From: Cytobacillus depressus
GTDB taxonomy: Bacteria; Bacillota; Bacilli; Bacillales; Cytobacillaceae
Assembly (NCBI RefSeq): GCF_008923245.1
Contig: NZ_WBOS01000003.1
Coordinates: 1 to 64,000 of the forward strand
DNA: 64,000 nucleotides
Direction: 5' to 3'
The position numbers were made by a program, and so were the translations under genes. The notes beneath the pieces were generated by a model. That model worked only from the letters and a program-made list of their open reading frames with translations. It did no database searches and was not told the origin of the DNA. This document shows, in pieces, positions 52,153-60,496 of this stretch; within the stretch, counting starts at the first letter, position 1, and every line of letters starts with the position of its first letter.

Positions 52153-52215
52153 AGCATCTAGGGGTACTTTCAAAATAAAGGGGCAATTTCCTATTATATA
52201 ATAGGAAAAGATGCT
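52153..52215. promoter_or_regulatory. Palindrome within an outer inverted repeat, upstream of ywzB
   Basis: A perfect 22-base A/T-rich palindrome centred between 52197 and 52198 (52187-52208, half-site TTTCCTATTAT). It is enclosed by AGCATCT (52153-52159) and AGATGCT (52209-52215). It has no T-tail, so a regulator-binding site is as likely as a hairpin. Confidence 0.55.
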
Positions 52216-52360
52216 ATGATTATAGGCGGATTGTGTGTTTTTTCACAACATCGAACAAATGAACCGCTTAATATCCATAAATACTAAAAACAGCGAAATC
52301 GAGCCTTCGCCACAGCAAGGTCTCATTCTTCTAGCTGGCAATTGAGAAGGGAGTTGAATT

Positions 52361-52606
52361 ATGATTCCAGGATTTGGGCCACAGGCCTTGCTTAGCATTG
52401 TCTCGCATTTAGTTTTTATCGCGGTCGCTTGGTGGGCACTTCAGGCCATCCGCATTGATCAAATTTTGCGCCCCAATCATGTTCTGCAAGCAAGAGTACT
52501 ATACATACTGTTATCGATTGCGATTGGGTCATCAGTAAGTAACTTTTTTCTTGATTATCTTTCATGGTCGAGACAACTGCCACAAATTATACAAATGGCT
52601 TTTTAA
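52361..52606 (+). CDS. ywzB: DUF1146 family membrane protein YwzB
   Basis: 81 residues, two predicted membrane helices (ALLSIVSHLVFIAVAWWAL and VLYILLSIAIGSSVSNFFL). The family occurs next to nuo or atp and before ywmB/murAA in Bacilli; function unknown. Start after GAAGGGAG. Confidence 0.88.
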   Translation: MIPGFGPQALLSIVSHLVFIAVAWWALQAIRIDQILRPNHVLQARVLYILLSIAIGSSVSNFFLDYLSWSRQLPQIIQMAF

Positions 52607-52770
52607 AAAATTGGTTTAAAATAGGTTAAATGGGTCTTCGTACATGTTTTCATTTTCAGCGCTTTTAAGTACAATTCTATTTGTTGTGCACTAATTTTTA
52701 TAAATTTGAATCCCGAATTTTGTAAACTTGAATAGGATAGTAAAAATTGGGCAAAATCTCCGCTTTTCTA

Positions 52771-52957
52771 ATGTCTAGCTACAGGCGCCATCGGCTCGAG
52801 GTCATAAGTCAAGCCGCCAAGAAGGTTAAAGAACAACCTTCCTGACGCCTTGTCTTATGCTTGCGGCCCACAGGATGTGGGTCATGCAGACGTTGCCACA
52901 GGACGTGGCGGTTTTAGTCTGCGTTCATTTAAGCAGGCGCCTTCGGCTTTTCTATCA
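52771..52957 (+). repeat. Modular dispersed element, copy B6
   Basis: Starts AATGTCTAGCTACAGGCGCC and ends AGGCGCCTTCGGCTTTTC. It keeps CTCGAGGTCATAAGTCAA, AAGGTT/AACCTT, TTGTCTTATGCTTG and the CACAGGA/GGACGTGGCGG/TTTTAGTC modules, and lacks the GAACAATC hairpin. It separates ywzB from ywmB; 52607-52770 shows nothing else. Confidence 0.85.
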
Positions 52958-53035
52958 TGTCAAAAAGTGACGAGATTTCCCAAGTATGCTCTTCTTCTCC
53001 TTGGTAACAATGGTAGTAAGGGAGAGGAAGCAGAC

Positions 53036-53779
53036 ATGAAATATATACAATCTATTTTAGCAATTATTGGGATTTTTAGTTTTATTGTTTTAAACCTTGG
53101 GAATAAAACGACTGTAGCCAATTCAGAACTCGACTTAACGAAGATAGCCTCAATTTTACAAGACGAAAATATTTTTATCACAGAATGGTCTTTATATGCA
53201 AGAGAAAATATGGAAAATCTTCGAACCCTCGAAGATGTTAACACATACATCGAAGTCCTCAAGAAACAATACCCAAATTGGTACTGGACGAGTACTTCCT
53301 CAGAACAACATCAGGAAACAGTGGCGGTTTTAAAAAGAAATGCACAAAAAGAGACAATAAAAATCCTTTCGACCCCCACAAAACAGCAAGTCCAAACGTA
53401 TGTCATTTATGAAGTGAAAGGGAATGGTTGGAAAAGCGAATTAGAAAAAGACCTTAATCATCTTTTGGTAAGCAGAACTTCCGACATATTCCACAAAAAT
53501 TCCACAATTTTCTCTTGTTTGAAGGGTGAATTCAATGATAAGATTGAAGAGTCTTTGTCTGAAGAAATAAGCCATTTATTAGCTGTTTTTCATGCAAAAG
53601 AAGTGGAAGGTTTAAAAGAGCAAAATTTTATATCTACATCAGCCTATTCGACAATGTTCGACAATCCTGTCGAAACGAATGGAAAGGATATGAATTTGCA
53701 AATCGGTATTAGAAATCAAGGATTGGGCGAAAAGACTACCCTTGTAGTTGGCACACCCATCATCACGATTGAATATTAA
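53036..53779 (+). CDS. ywmB: YwmB family (DUF1779) TATA-box-binding-like protein
   Basis: 247 residues. N-terminal signal or anchor (SILAIIGIFSFIVLNLG) followed by an extracytoplasmic domain with no known catalytic residues. Genes of this family are found between ywzB and murAA and are linked with sporulation-stage envelope genes. The start at 53036 follows GGGAGAGG; the open frame further upstream lies in the dispersed repeat. Confidence 0.88.
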   Translation: MKYIQSILAIIGIFSFIVLNLGNKTTVANSELDLTKIASILQDENIFITEWSLYARENMENLRTLEDVNTYIEVLKKQYPNWYWTSTSSEQHQETVAVLKRNAQKETIKILSTPTKQQVQTYVIYEVKGNGWKSELEKDLNHLLVSRTSDIFHKNSTIFSCLKGEFNDKIEESLSEEISHLLAVFHAKEVEGLKEQNFISTSAYSTMFDNPVETNGKDMNLQIGIRNQGLGEKTTLVVGTPIITIEY

Positions 53780-53812
53780 TATAGAGAAATTGGACGCGGA
53801 GGGGAATACACT

Positions 53813-55123
53813 TTGGAAAAAATCATCGTCCGCGGCGGAAATAGGTTAAGCGGTATTGTCAAAGTAGAAGGAGCAAAAAACGCTGTTTTACCGGTTATCG
53901 CCGCAACACTATTAGCAAGTGATGGCAAAAGCGTAATTCGTGATGTACCGACACTCTCCGATGTATACACCATCAATGAAGTATTACGCTATTTAAACGC
54001 CGAAGTGGAGTTTAATAATAATGAGGTCACTGTGCATGCATCACGAGAGTTAAGGGATGAGGCACCTTTTGAATATGTTCGTAAAATGCGTGCTTCTTCT
54101 TTAGTAATGGGATCACTTCTTGCACGAAATGGTCGTGCGCGCGTAGCTTTACCTGGCGGCTGTGCGATTGGCTCACGCCCGATTGACCAGCATTTAAAGG
54201 GCTTTGAAGCGATGGGTGCAACTGTGAAGGTAGGCAATGGGTTTGTAGAAGCAGAAGCAGCAAACGGCCGTTTACATGGCGCCAAAATCTATCTCGATTT
54301 CCCAAGCGTGGGAGCAACAGAGAACATTATGATGGCTGCAACCCTTGCTAAAGGAACAACGATACTAGAAAACGTTGCTAAAGAACCAGAAATTGTGGAC
54401 TTAGCGAATTTCCTAAATAAAATGGGTGCAAAGGTTAGAGGTGCCGGTACAGGTACGATTAAAATTGAAGGCGTCGATCAATTATTTGGAACGGAGCATC
54501 AAATAATTCCAGACCGAATTGAAGCGGGCACATTTATGGTTGCTGCCGCCATTACGGGTGGAAACGTACTTGTAAAAGGTGCTGTGCCTGAGCATTCTAC
54601 ATCGTTAATTGCAAAAATGGAAGAAATGGGCGTTACTTTTATGGAAGAAGCCGATGGAATTCGCGTCATTGGTCCTGAGCAGTTGAAGGCTGTTGACATT
54701 AAAACGATGCCTCATCCTGGCTTCCCAACAGATATGCAATCCCAAATGATGGCTTTATTACTTCATGCGAACGGTACAAGTGTGATCACAGAGACAGTTT
54801 TCGAAAATCGTTTCATGCATGCTGAGGAATTCCGCCGAATGAACGCAGACCTTAAGATTGAAGGTCGTTCTGTTATTATGAATGGTCCATCCAATCTACA
54901 AGGCGCCGAAGTAGCCGCAACTGATCTGCGAGCTGCTGCAGCTCTCATTTTATCTGGTTTGGTTGCAGATGGAGTCACAAGAGTAACGGAATTAAAGCAT
55001 TTAGATCGCGGATATGTGAACTTCCACGAGAAGCTAGCCGCTCTAGGTGCAGATATTGAACGAATAAGTGAAGTTGATGAAACAACTTTAATAGAAACAT
55101 ACATTAAAGATATGAATGCATAA
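53813..55123 (+). CDS. murAA: UDP-N-acetylglucosamine 1-carboxyvinyltransferase
   Basis: 436 residues. First committed step of peptidoglycan synthesis, transferring enolpyruvate from PEP to UDP-GlcNAc. Catalytic Cys in [15 protein letters not shown] (near residue 117, the fosfomycin target); [12 protein letters not shown] at the N-terminus and [13 protein letters not shown] near the C-terminus. TTG start with GGAGGGG nine bases upstream. The position before spoIID corresponds to murAA in B. subtilis. Confidence 0.97.
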   Translation: MEKIIVRGGNRLSGIVKVEGAKNAVLPVIAATLLASDGKSVIRDVPTLSDVYTINEVLRYLNAEVEFNNNEVTVHASRELRDEAPFEYVRKMRASSLVMGSLLARNGRARVALPGGCAIGSRPIDQHLKGFEAMGATVKVGNGFVEAEAANGRLHGAKIYLDFPSVGATENIMMAATLAKGTTILENVAKEPEIVDLANFLNKMGAKVRGAGTGTIKIEGVDQLFGTEHQIIPDRIEAGTFMVAAAITGGNVLVKGAVPEHSTSLIAKMEEMGVTFMEEADGIRVIGPEQLKAVDIKTMPHPGFPTDMQSQMMALLLHANGTSVITETVFENRFMHAEEFRRMNADLKIEGRSVIMNGPSNLQGAEVAATDLRAAAALILSGLVADGVTRVTELKHLDRGYVNFHEKLAALGADIERISEVDETTLIETYIKDMNA

Positions 55124-55143
55124 TTTTTTGCGAAAAGCGTGGG

Positions 55144-55180
55144 ATCCACCTGTCAGATATCTGACAGGTGGATTTTGTGT
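55144..55180 (+). terminator. Strong intrinsic terminator after murAA
   Basis: A perfect 30-base palindrome (half-site ATCCACCTGTCAGAT) without a loop, followed by a T-rich tract. It should act in both directions. Confidence 0.88.
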
Positions 55181-55239
55181 TTTTTTATAGTTTTTTTGCT
55201 CAAAGCGATTGTTTTGAAAGAGAGCTTTTAAAAAACGCA

Positions 55240-56250
55240 AGCGATGATTACTTCATAATGCTTGTTTTCGATGGGGCCTCACCAAAACGCGAGTCATGAA
55301 TGGTTCATAGTGCTCGTTTTAAGTAGGTCCTCATCCAAACGCGAGTCATGACCCGTTTATAGTGCTCGTTTTTGCTGAAGTCTCACCAAAACGCGAGTCA
55401 TGAGCGGTTTATAGTGCTTGTTTTTGGTAAATCCCCATCAAAATGCGAATCATGACCGGTTCATAGTGCACGTTTTCGTTAGATCCTTATCAAAACGCGA
55501 GTCATGAGCGGTTCATAGTGCACGTTTTCACTGGATCCTCACCAAAACGCGAGTCATGACCGGCTCATAGTGCACGTTTTCGCTGGATCCTCATCAAAAC
55601 GGGATCCATGAACGCTTCATAGTGCACGTTTTAAGTAGATCCTCATCAAAACGCGAGTCATGACCGGCTCATAGTGCACGTTTTCACTGGAGTCTCATCA
55701 AAACGGGATCCATGACCGCTTCATAGTGCACGTTTTAAGTAGATCCTCATCAAAACGCGAGTCATGAGCGGCTCATAGTGCACGTTTTCACAGGAGTCTC
55801 ATCAAAACGCGAGTCATGACCGGCTCATAGTGCACGTTTTCGCTGGATCCTCATCAAAACGCGAGTCATGAGCGGTTCATAGTGCACGTTTTCACTGGAT
55901 TCTCACCAAAACGCAATCCATGACCGGCTCATAGTGTACGTTTTTGCTGGATGCTCATCAAAACGGGATCCATGAACGCTTCATAGTGCACGTTTTAAGT
56001 AGATCCTCATCCAAACGCGAGTCATGACCGGCTCATAGTGCACGTTTTCACTGGATTCTCACCAAAACGCAATCCATGACCGGCTCATAGTGTACGTTTT
56101 TGCTGGATGCTCATCAAAACGCGAGTCATGACCGGTTTATAGTGCTCGTTTTCACTAGAACCTCATCAAAACGTGATCCATGTCCGGTTCATAGTGCACG
56201 TTTTCACTGGATCCTCATCAAAACGCAATCCATGACAACTTTATAGTACT
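55240..56250. repeat. 52-bp dyad repeat array (type II), about 20 units
   Basis: The largest array. Core AAAACG, CGAGTC, ATGAC (or ATGAG), CGG, TTCAT (or CTCAT), AGTGCA, CGTTTT, with 15-base linkers ending CTCATC. The asymmetric motif GCACTATGAA reads on the minus strand, so it is inverted relative to the 37-kb and 40-kb arrays. Longer-range duplications are visible: the block around 55890-55970 recurs around 56045-56125. End units are degenerate. Confidence 0.94.
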
Positions 56251-56344
56251 TGTTATCACTAAAGCCTTCACTAAAACTACAGGTAATTTCTTGTCATAAT
56301 AGCCTGTCCAATACCATAAGAATGAAAAGAGACAGGGCTCATCT

Positions 56345-56640
56345 AGTCACAGAAATGCGGAAGCGTCTTCGAAACAATCAAAGAACGGATTGTTCCTGCA
56401 AATGATTATTCTAAGGAGTTTTCCTTAGTGGTCAGCCCCGACAAGCATAAGACAGTCCGGCGGGAAGGTTGTACTTTAACCTGACTGACTTAGACCTAAG
56501 AGGTCGACAGAAACGCGACGTCCTCCCAAAAGCTACACTTTTGGTCGTGCGATGTTTCGCTGACGAAGCTTTCCTTGTCCTGTTGCATTGTCGACACTAG
56601 TACGTCCTGTATGTCGGGGCTAGGCGCCGAAGCTAGACAA
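56345..56640 (-). repeat. Modular dispersed element, copy B7 (near full length)
   Basis: Reverse orientation of B1, containing almost all its modules: GAACAATC hairpin, CTAAGGA, GACAAGCATAAGAC, AAGGTT, GAGGTCGAC, GACGTCCTCCCAAAAGC, CACTAGTACGTCC, ending GGCGCCGAAGCTAGACA. It lies just upstream of spoIID. Confidence 0.87.
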
Positions 56641-56670
56641 ATTAGATTACATTTTTATGGAGGCATATTC

Positions 56671-57702
56671 ATGACAAAATTCAAACCTTTCATCGCACTA
56701 GCCGCACTGCTATTTTTCATTACGCTTTTGATCCCTTCCTTGCTCGTTCTCCCTTTTAAAGAAGAAAAGGTCACTGGAAGGCTTGGAGAGCATTTGAAAA
56801 AGGAAGGAGCTCCAATCCATACAGCAGAAACGTCAACTGGACCTTCAGTCGAGGTGGCTGTATTCCGAATGGGAAAAAAGCAGGTGGAGAAGCTTCCCCT
56901 CGAAGAATATGTTGTCGGTGTTGTTGCATCGGAAATGCCAAGGGATTTTGAAAAAGAAGCTTTAAAGGCGCAAAGCTTAGCTGCAAGAACATATATTGTG
57001 AATGAAATGATAAATGGAAAGCATTCTGAGCTTCCAGGAGGAGCGCTTGTCACGGATACCATACATCATCAGGTTTATAAAGATATAAATGAAATCAAGA
57101 AATCCTATGGTTCGGACTATGAGTGGGGTATCAAAAAAATTACCGAAGCTGTTAATGAAACAGCAGGCCAAATTATTGTGTACGATGGATCTCCTATAAC
57201 AGCAAGTTTCTTTTCGACAAGTAATGGATATACAGAAAACTCAGAGTCTATATGGTTAAGTGCACTTCCTTATTTAAAAAGCGTTGAAAGCCCATGGGAT
57301 CTAAAGTCCCCTAAGTTTAGCGATCAAAAGGTTTTTACGATTTCAGAATTTGAGAAAAAGCTAGGAGTAAAGCTCTCGAATAATAATACAATTGGCACCA
57401 TTACCGAAAGGACAGCAGGAAAGCGCGTAGGCAAGGTAGAAATTAACGGCAAATCGATTGAAGGAAAAGACATTAGAGAGCTTCTGGGGCTAAAATCTAC
57501 AGATTTCACATGGGAGCGCAAGGGTGAAAATATCATTATTAATACAAGAGGATACGGCCACGGAATTGGCATGAGCCAATATGGAGCCAATGGTATGGCA
57601 GCAGAAGGAAAAAACTATAAAGACATCATTTCCTACTACTACAAAGGCGTCGAAATCGCCGACTCCCAAAACTATCTAACTAAATACACTGCGAAAAAAT
57701 AG
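56671..57702 (+). CDS. spoIID: Stage II sporulation protein D (septal peptidoglycan transglycosylase)
   Basis: 343 residues. N-terminal membrane anchor (FIALAALLFFITLLIPSLLVL), then the SpoIID domain: EEYVVGVVASEMPRDFEKEALKAQSLAARTY (in part, containing the catalytic Glu), ITASFFSTSNGYTENSE, and the C-terminal TRGYGHGIGMSQYGANGMA. It cleaves glycan strands during engulfment with SpoIIM and SpoIIP. The start at 56671 follows GGAGG; the upstream open frame lies in the repeat. Confidence 0.96.
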   Translation: MTKFKPFIALAALLFFITLLIPSLLVLPFKEEKVTGRLGEHLKKEGAPIHTAETSTGPSVEVAVFRMGKKQVEKLPLEEYVVGVVASEMPRDFEKEALKAQSLAARTYIVNEMINGKHSELPGGALVTDTIHHQVYKDINEIKKSYGSDYEWGIKKITEAVNETAGQIIVYDGSPITASFFSTSNGYTENSESIWLSALPYLKSVESPWDLKSPKFSDQKVFTISEFEKKLGVKLSNNNTIGTITERTAGKRVGKVEINGKSIEGKDIRELLGLKSTDFTWERKGENIIINTRGYGHGIGMSQYGANGMAAEGKNYKDIISYYYKGVEIADSQNYLTKYTAKK

Positions 57703-57827
57703 GGTGTCAAAAATAGGGTGTCAGACACCTCTTGTGGACATTAGGGGGAGTTTGTCTTTTTGAGGTGGACAGTAAAAAAGGCGTCAAACACCGTCTTTGT
57801 TTGGTAATTGCATAAAAAAACAGAGAG

Positions 57828-57862
57828 TTACCGAGAATTAAGGGTGGCTCTCTGTTTATTTG
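57828..57862 (+). terminator. Intrinsic terminator after spoIID
   Basis: AAACAGAGAG and CTCTCTGTTT with an inner partial stem, then ATTTGC. The 57703-57800 stretch has GGTGTCAGACACC and related TGTC-rich motifs typical of small Bacillus palindromes. Confidence 0.75.
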
Positions 57863-58004
57863 CTTTAAACACCCCTTAAAAAATATTTTTCAAATCCATG
57901 CATAATCTTTTCTTTTTTGTCGAAAGATAATCTAAAAAAATATTTTTAAAGAAATGTATATAATTGTTCTAATCTGTTCAGAATGATTGCTGAGGTGATG
58001 ATAA

Positions 58005-58880
58005 ATGAGAGAGGAAGAAAAGAAACGATCTTCTCAAAATTCCAGCTTTAAGCGCTTTTTAAAGAAGCGTTGGGCATTCCCAGCTATCTACATTGCAGCA
58101 GCAGCAATCATTCTAACCGGAGTTCTTTGGTATCAAAACGCATTTAATAATGCGGCGGATACAGACAATGTGGATTACAATGCTACTGATATTCCGGGGA
58201 AAAAGTACAATGAGCCAGCAGTCGAAGTAAACCGTTCTATGGAAAACATTTTGTCTCCTGTTAAAAACGCAGAAGCAGCCGAAGTTAAAAGAGATTTCTA
58301 TAACATGAATGGAAAGTCTGAGGAACAGGAAGCGGCTCTTGTATTCTACAATAATCAGTATCATCCAAATACAGGTATTGATTATGGAATGAAGGATGGC
58401 GAAACCTTTGATGTGGTTGCATCATTAAGTGGAACTGTTACAAAGGTCGATGAAGATGTGCTACTGGGAAATGTTATTGTTATTGAACATGACAATGGAA
58501 TTGAAACACTATATCAATCAGTAAAAGATATTAGTGTCGAGGTTGGCGATGAAGTTAAGCAGGGCAACGTGATTGCAAAAGCCGGAGAAAGCATATTCGA
58601 CGAAGAAACAGGTGTACACGTTCATTTTGAAATTCGCAAAGATGGCCAAGCTGTTAACCCGAATGACTTCTTCCAAAAACCGTTAAGCTCGCTACAAGAG
58701 TTTAAGCAAGCTGATGATACGAAAGCAACAAAGGAAAAAAAGGTTGAAGAAGATAAGACTTCTGAAGATAAATCAGACAAAGACTCTTCAAATGATGAAG
58801 AAAAGGATTCCGAAGACAAATCTAATAACGACACAGAAGAAAACTCAAAAGAATCCTCAAAGGAATCCTCAAACGCATAA
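58005..58880 (+). CDS. spoIIQ: Stage II sporulation protein Q (M23/LytM-like)
   Basis: 291 residues. One N-terminal membrane helix (about residues 26-43) and an extracellular LytM-like domain (about residues 105-220), then a Lys/Glu/Ser/Asp-rich tail of about 60 residues. In the LytM motif HxGxD the His position reads Asn (NTGIDYG) while the HxH motif is kept (HVHFEI), so it is probably not an active peptidase, as in B. subtilis SpoIIQ. It binds SpoIIIAH across the engulfing septum. Start after GAGGTGATG. Confidence 0.95.
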   Translation: MREEEKKRSSQNSSFKRFLKKRWAFPAIYIAAAAIILTGVLWYQNAFNNAADTDNVDYNATDIPGKKYNEPAVEVNRSMENILSPVKNAEAAEVKRDFYNMNGKSEEQEAALVFYNNQYHPNTGIDYGMKDGETFDVVASLSGTVTKVDEDVLLGNVIVIEHDNGIETLYQSVKDISVEVGDEVKQGNVIAKAGESIFDEETGVHVHFEIRKDGQAVNPNDFFQKPLSSLQEFKQADDTKATKEKKVEEDKTSEDKSDKDSSNDEEKDSEDKSNNDTEENSKESSKESSNA

Positions 58881-58885
58881 TAGAA

Positions 58886-58914
58886 GGCCCGCCGATTTGG
58901 CGGGTTTTATTTTT
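58886..58914 (+). terminator. Intrinsic terminator after spoIIQ
   Basis: CCCGCC/GGCGGG with a five-base loop and TTTTATTTTT. The following 58920-59250 is very A/T rich with no clear gene; CATATA near 59201 could be a sigma-E -10 for spoIIID. Confidence 0.9.
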
Positions 58915-59274
58915 CGGGGGTTAGCGTATTATTAATCTATAAACGAATAAATTTAATCTCAAATAATCCCCGTAAACAATCAAAAATTAAATACGACCAC
59001 TAATTTGATCAAAAAATGTAGGGAACTCCATCAATCGACAATTTCTCGGGAAATATCTAATAAAATTCTAATTTCCACCATATTACCTCCTTATTTTTCC
59101 CCAAAAAATCTTATAGCTGCAAATTTAAAAAAGAACCAAAAATAATAAAAAAACAAATTTTCAAAAAACTTTCGCAATACCTTGTCCCTATTGTCTTTTT
59201 TGTGCATATATCAGCAACCAAGCTAATAGACTGTTACAAACCTACAAAGAGAGTGGTTGAGGTGAGGAGTCGTT

Positions 59275-59301
59275 TTGCAGACAGTAGCGAATGTGCCTTA
59301 G
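59275..59301 (+). CDS. Candidate 8-residue leader ORF upstream of spoIIID
   Basis: TTG start, encoding MQTVANVP, with GAGGTGAGGAG five bases upstream. Its stop is three bases before the ATG of the next small ORF. Speculative; supported only by the strong ribosome-binding site. Confidence 0.25.
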   Translation: MQTVANVP

Positions 59302-59304
59302 GAC

Positions 59305-59382
59305 ATGTTTATTCACCGTAAGCTCAGAAAGTATCATCTTTCTGCCGCAATGGATCAAATTCAAGGCCCCAAAGGGTACTGA
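59305..59382 (+). CDS. Candidate usd-like leader peptide of spoIIID
   Basis: 25 residues (MFIHRKLRKYHLSAAMDQIQ...), ATG start with TAGGA directly before it, probably coupled to the preceding mini-ORF. Ends about 80 bases before spoIIID. Equivalent in position to usd of B. subtilis; I cannot confirm sequence similarity. Confidence 0.4.
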   Translation: MFIHRKLRKYHLSAAMDQIQGPKGY

Positions 59383-59465
59383 TCATGCGGAATAGAGTAT
59401 AGATCAAAGCGAAAAGCGAGTCTCATTTCACACTCCTCACATCCAATTTAGGGAGGGCGAGTGGT

Positions 59466-59744
59466 GTGCACGATTACATCAAAGAGAGAACTATCAAGAT
59501 TGGAAAGTATATCGTGGAGACGAGAAAAACAGTTCGCGTTATAGCGAAGGAGTTTGGCGTATCCAAAAGTACAGTCCATAAAGACTTGACAGAAAGACTA
59601 CCTGAGATTAACCCTGAACTGGCGAATGAAGTAAAGGAAATTCTAGATTATCATAAATCAATCCGACACTTACGCGGGGGAGAAGCGACAAAAATGAAAT
59701 ATAAAAAGGAGGAAATGGAGGAAGAGGTGATAAAATTAAAATGA
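59466..59744 (+). CDS. spoIIID: Sporulation transcriptional regulator SpoIIID
   Basis: 92 residues. Helix-turn-helix VRVIAKEFGVSKSTVHKDLTERL, then a basic C-terminal segment that contributes to DNA binding (RHLRGGEATKMKYKKEEM). It regulates sigma-E genes in the mother cell. GTG start with GGGAGGG eight bases upstream; the start region can be sequestered by the leader. Confidence 0.96.
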   Translation: MHDYIKERTIKIGKYIVETRKTVRVIAKEFGVSKSTVHKDLTERLPEINPELANEVKEILDYHKSIRHLRGGEATKMKYKKEEMEEEVIKLK

Positions 59745-60072
59745 ACCTTCATTCAGTAGGGGTTCCAACGCACAGGACGTGATAGTGCCGCCAAAGACAT
59801 TAGGCGGTGGCGTTCTTAGTCGGAGTTCATCCCCCATTGAATGTTAGTTGAACTTATCATGCTCAAAGCGCCATGTCCTCCCAAAAGCTCTGCTTTTGGT
59901 CGTGCGATGTATGGCTGCCGCAGTGTTCCTTGTCCTGTGGCTTTCTCCTGACTAGGACATCATGTCCGTCGTCGGCCTTTACGGGCAGTTGATCTCCCGC
60001 CTAAACTTTTTCGAATCATCTAAGTTTTAAGGTGGAAGACTTACTGCCCGTGGATCTGGGATAAAGTGAGAA
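59745..60072 (+). repeat. Two-stem element copy A3, interrupted twice by pieces of the modular element (B8)
   Basis: A-family parts: ACCTTCATTCAGTAGGGG, then CCCCATTGAATGTTAGTTGAAC, then GGCCTTTACGGGCAGTTGATC and CTTACTGCCCG. A 62-base B-type piece (CGCACAGGACGTGATAG... to TTAGTCGGAG) sits in the loop of the first stem. A second piece of about 120 bases (GCGCCATGTCCTCCCAAAAGC... to TCATGTCCGTCG) sits between TTGAACTTATC and GGCC. The stems of A remain able to pair. Confidence 0.75.
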
Positions 60073-60092
60073 AATGGACATAAATCTACGTA

Positions 60093-60126
60093 AAGCAATC
60101 AGCAAAATGTCGCTGGTTGCTTTTTA
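60093..60126 (+). terminator. Intrinsic terminator upstream of mbl
   Basis: GCAATCAGC/GCTGGTTGC around eight bases, then five T; probably ends the spoIIID transcript. Confidence 0.85.
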
Positions 60127-60221
60127 CATGATAGGATATTGAGCCTATCCCAATAGGAGAGCGGTTCTCCCATCAGAATGTTCTATCTTCCGACAAAATT
60201 CTTCAAAAACCCTCACAATTT

Positions 60222-60250
60222 CTGACAAAAAATTATTTAATTTATATAGA
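60222..60250 (+). promoter_or_regulatory. Possible sigma-A promoter of mbl
   Basis: CTGACA, 17 bases, TATAGA. About 240 bases of leader precede the gene; a second -10-like TAGAAT lies at 60258-60263. Confidence 0.4.
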
Positions 60251-60496
60251 GTGTGGTAGAATAATGAATTAGGATAGAACTTGATTCGTAAATCAAAAAT
60301 GTTTACAACTAGCTGAGATAAGGTAAGTAGAGTGCTTCGTTTACGGAGCAATTAATTAAAAATTATTTATAGCGAGGTTCGCTTTATATCGCTAATAGCA
60401 TAAGAAAATGTATTGGGCTTTTTCCTGCCCGGTGCTTAATTTATGCCCAAGAGGGAATGGCGGACAGGGCCAGTAGTCAGGAGGAAAGAAGAGAGA

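Larger units (their letters stand above)
59262..59463 (+). promoter_or_regulatory. spoIIID leader with alternative pairing (translation control)
   Basis: GTGAGGAGT (59262-59270), the ribosome-binding site of a small leader ORF, is complementary to ACTCCTCAC (59432-59440). The same ACTCCTC stretch can also pair with the spoIIID ribosome-binding region (GGGAGGGCGAGTG, 59451-59463). The two pairings exclude each other. In B. subtilis, spoIIID translation depends on translation of an upstream small ORF (usd); this leader looks like the counterpart. Confidence 0.5.
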
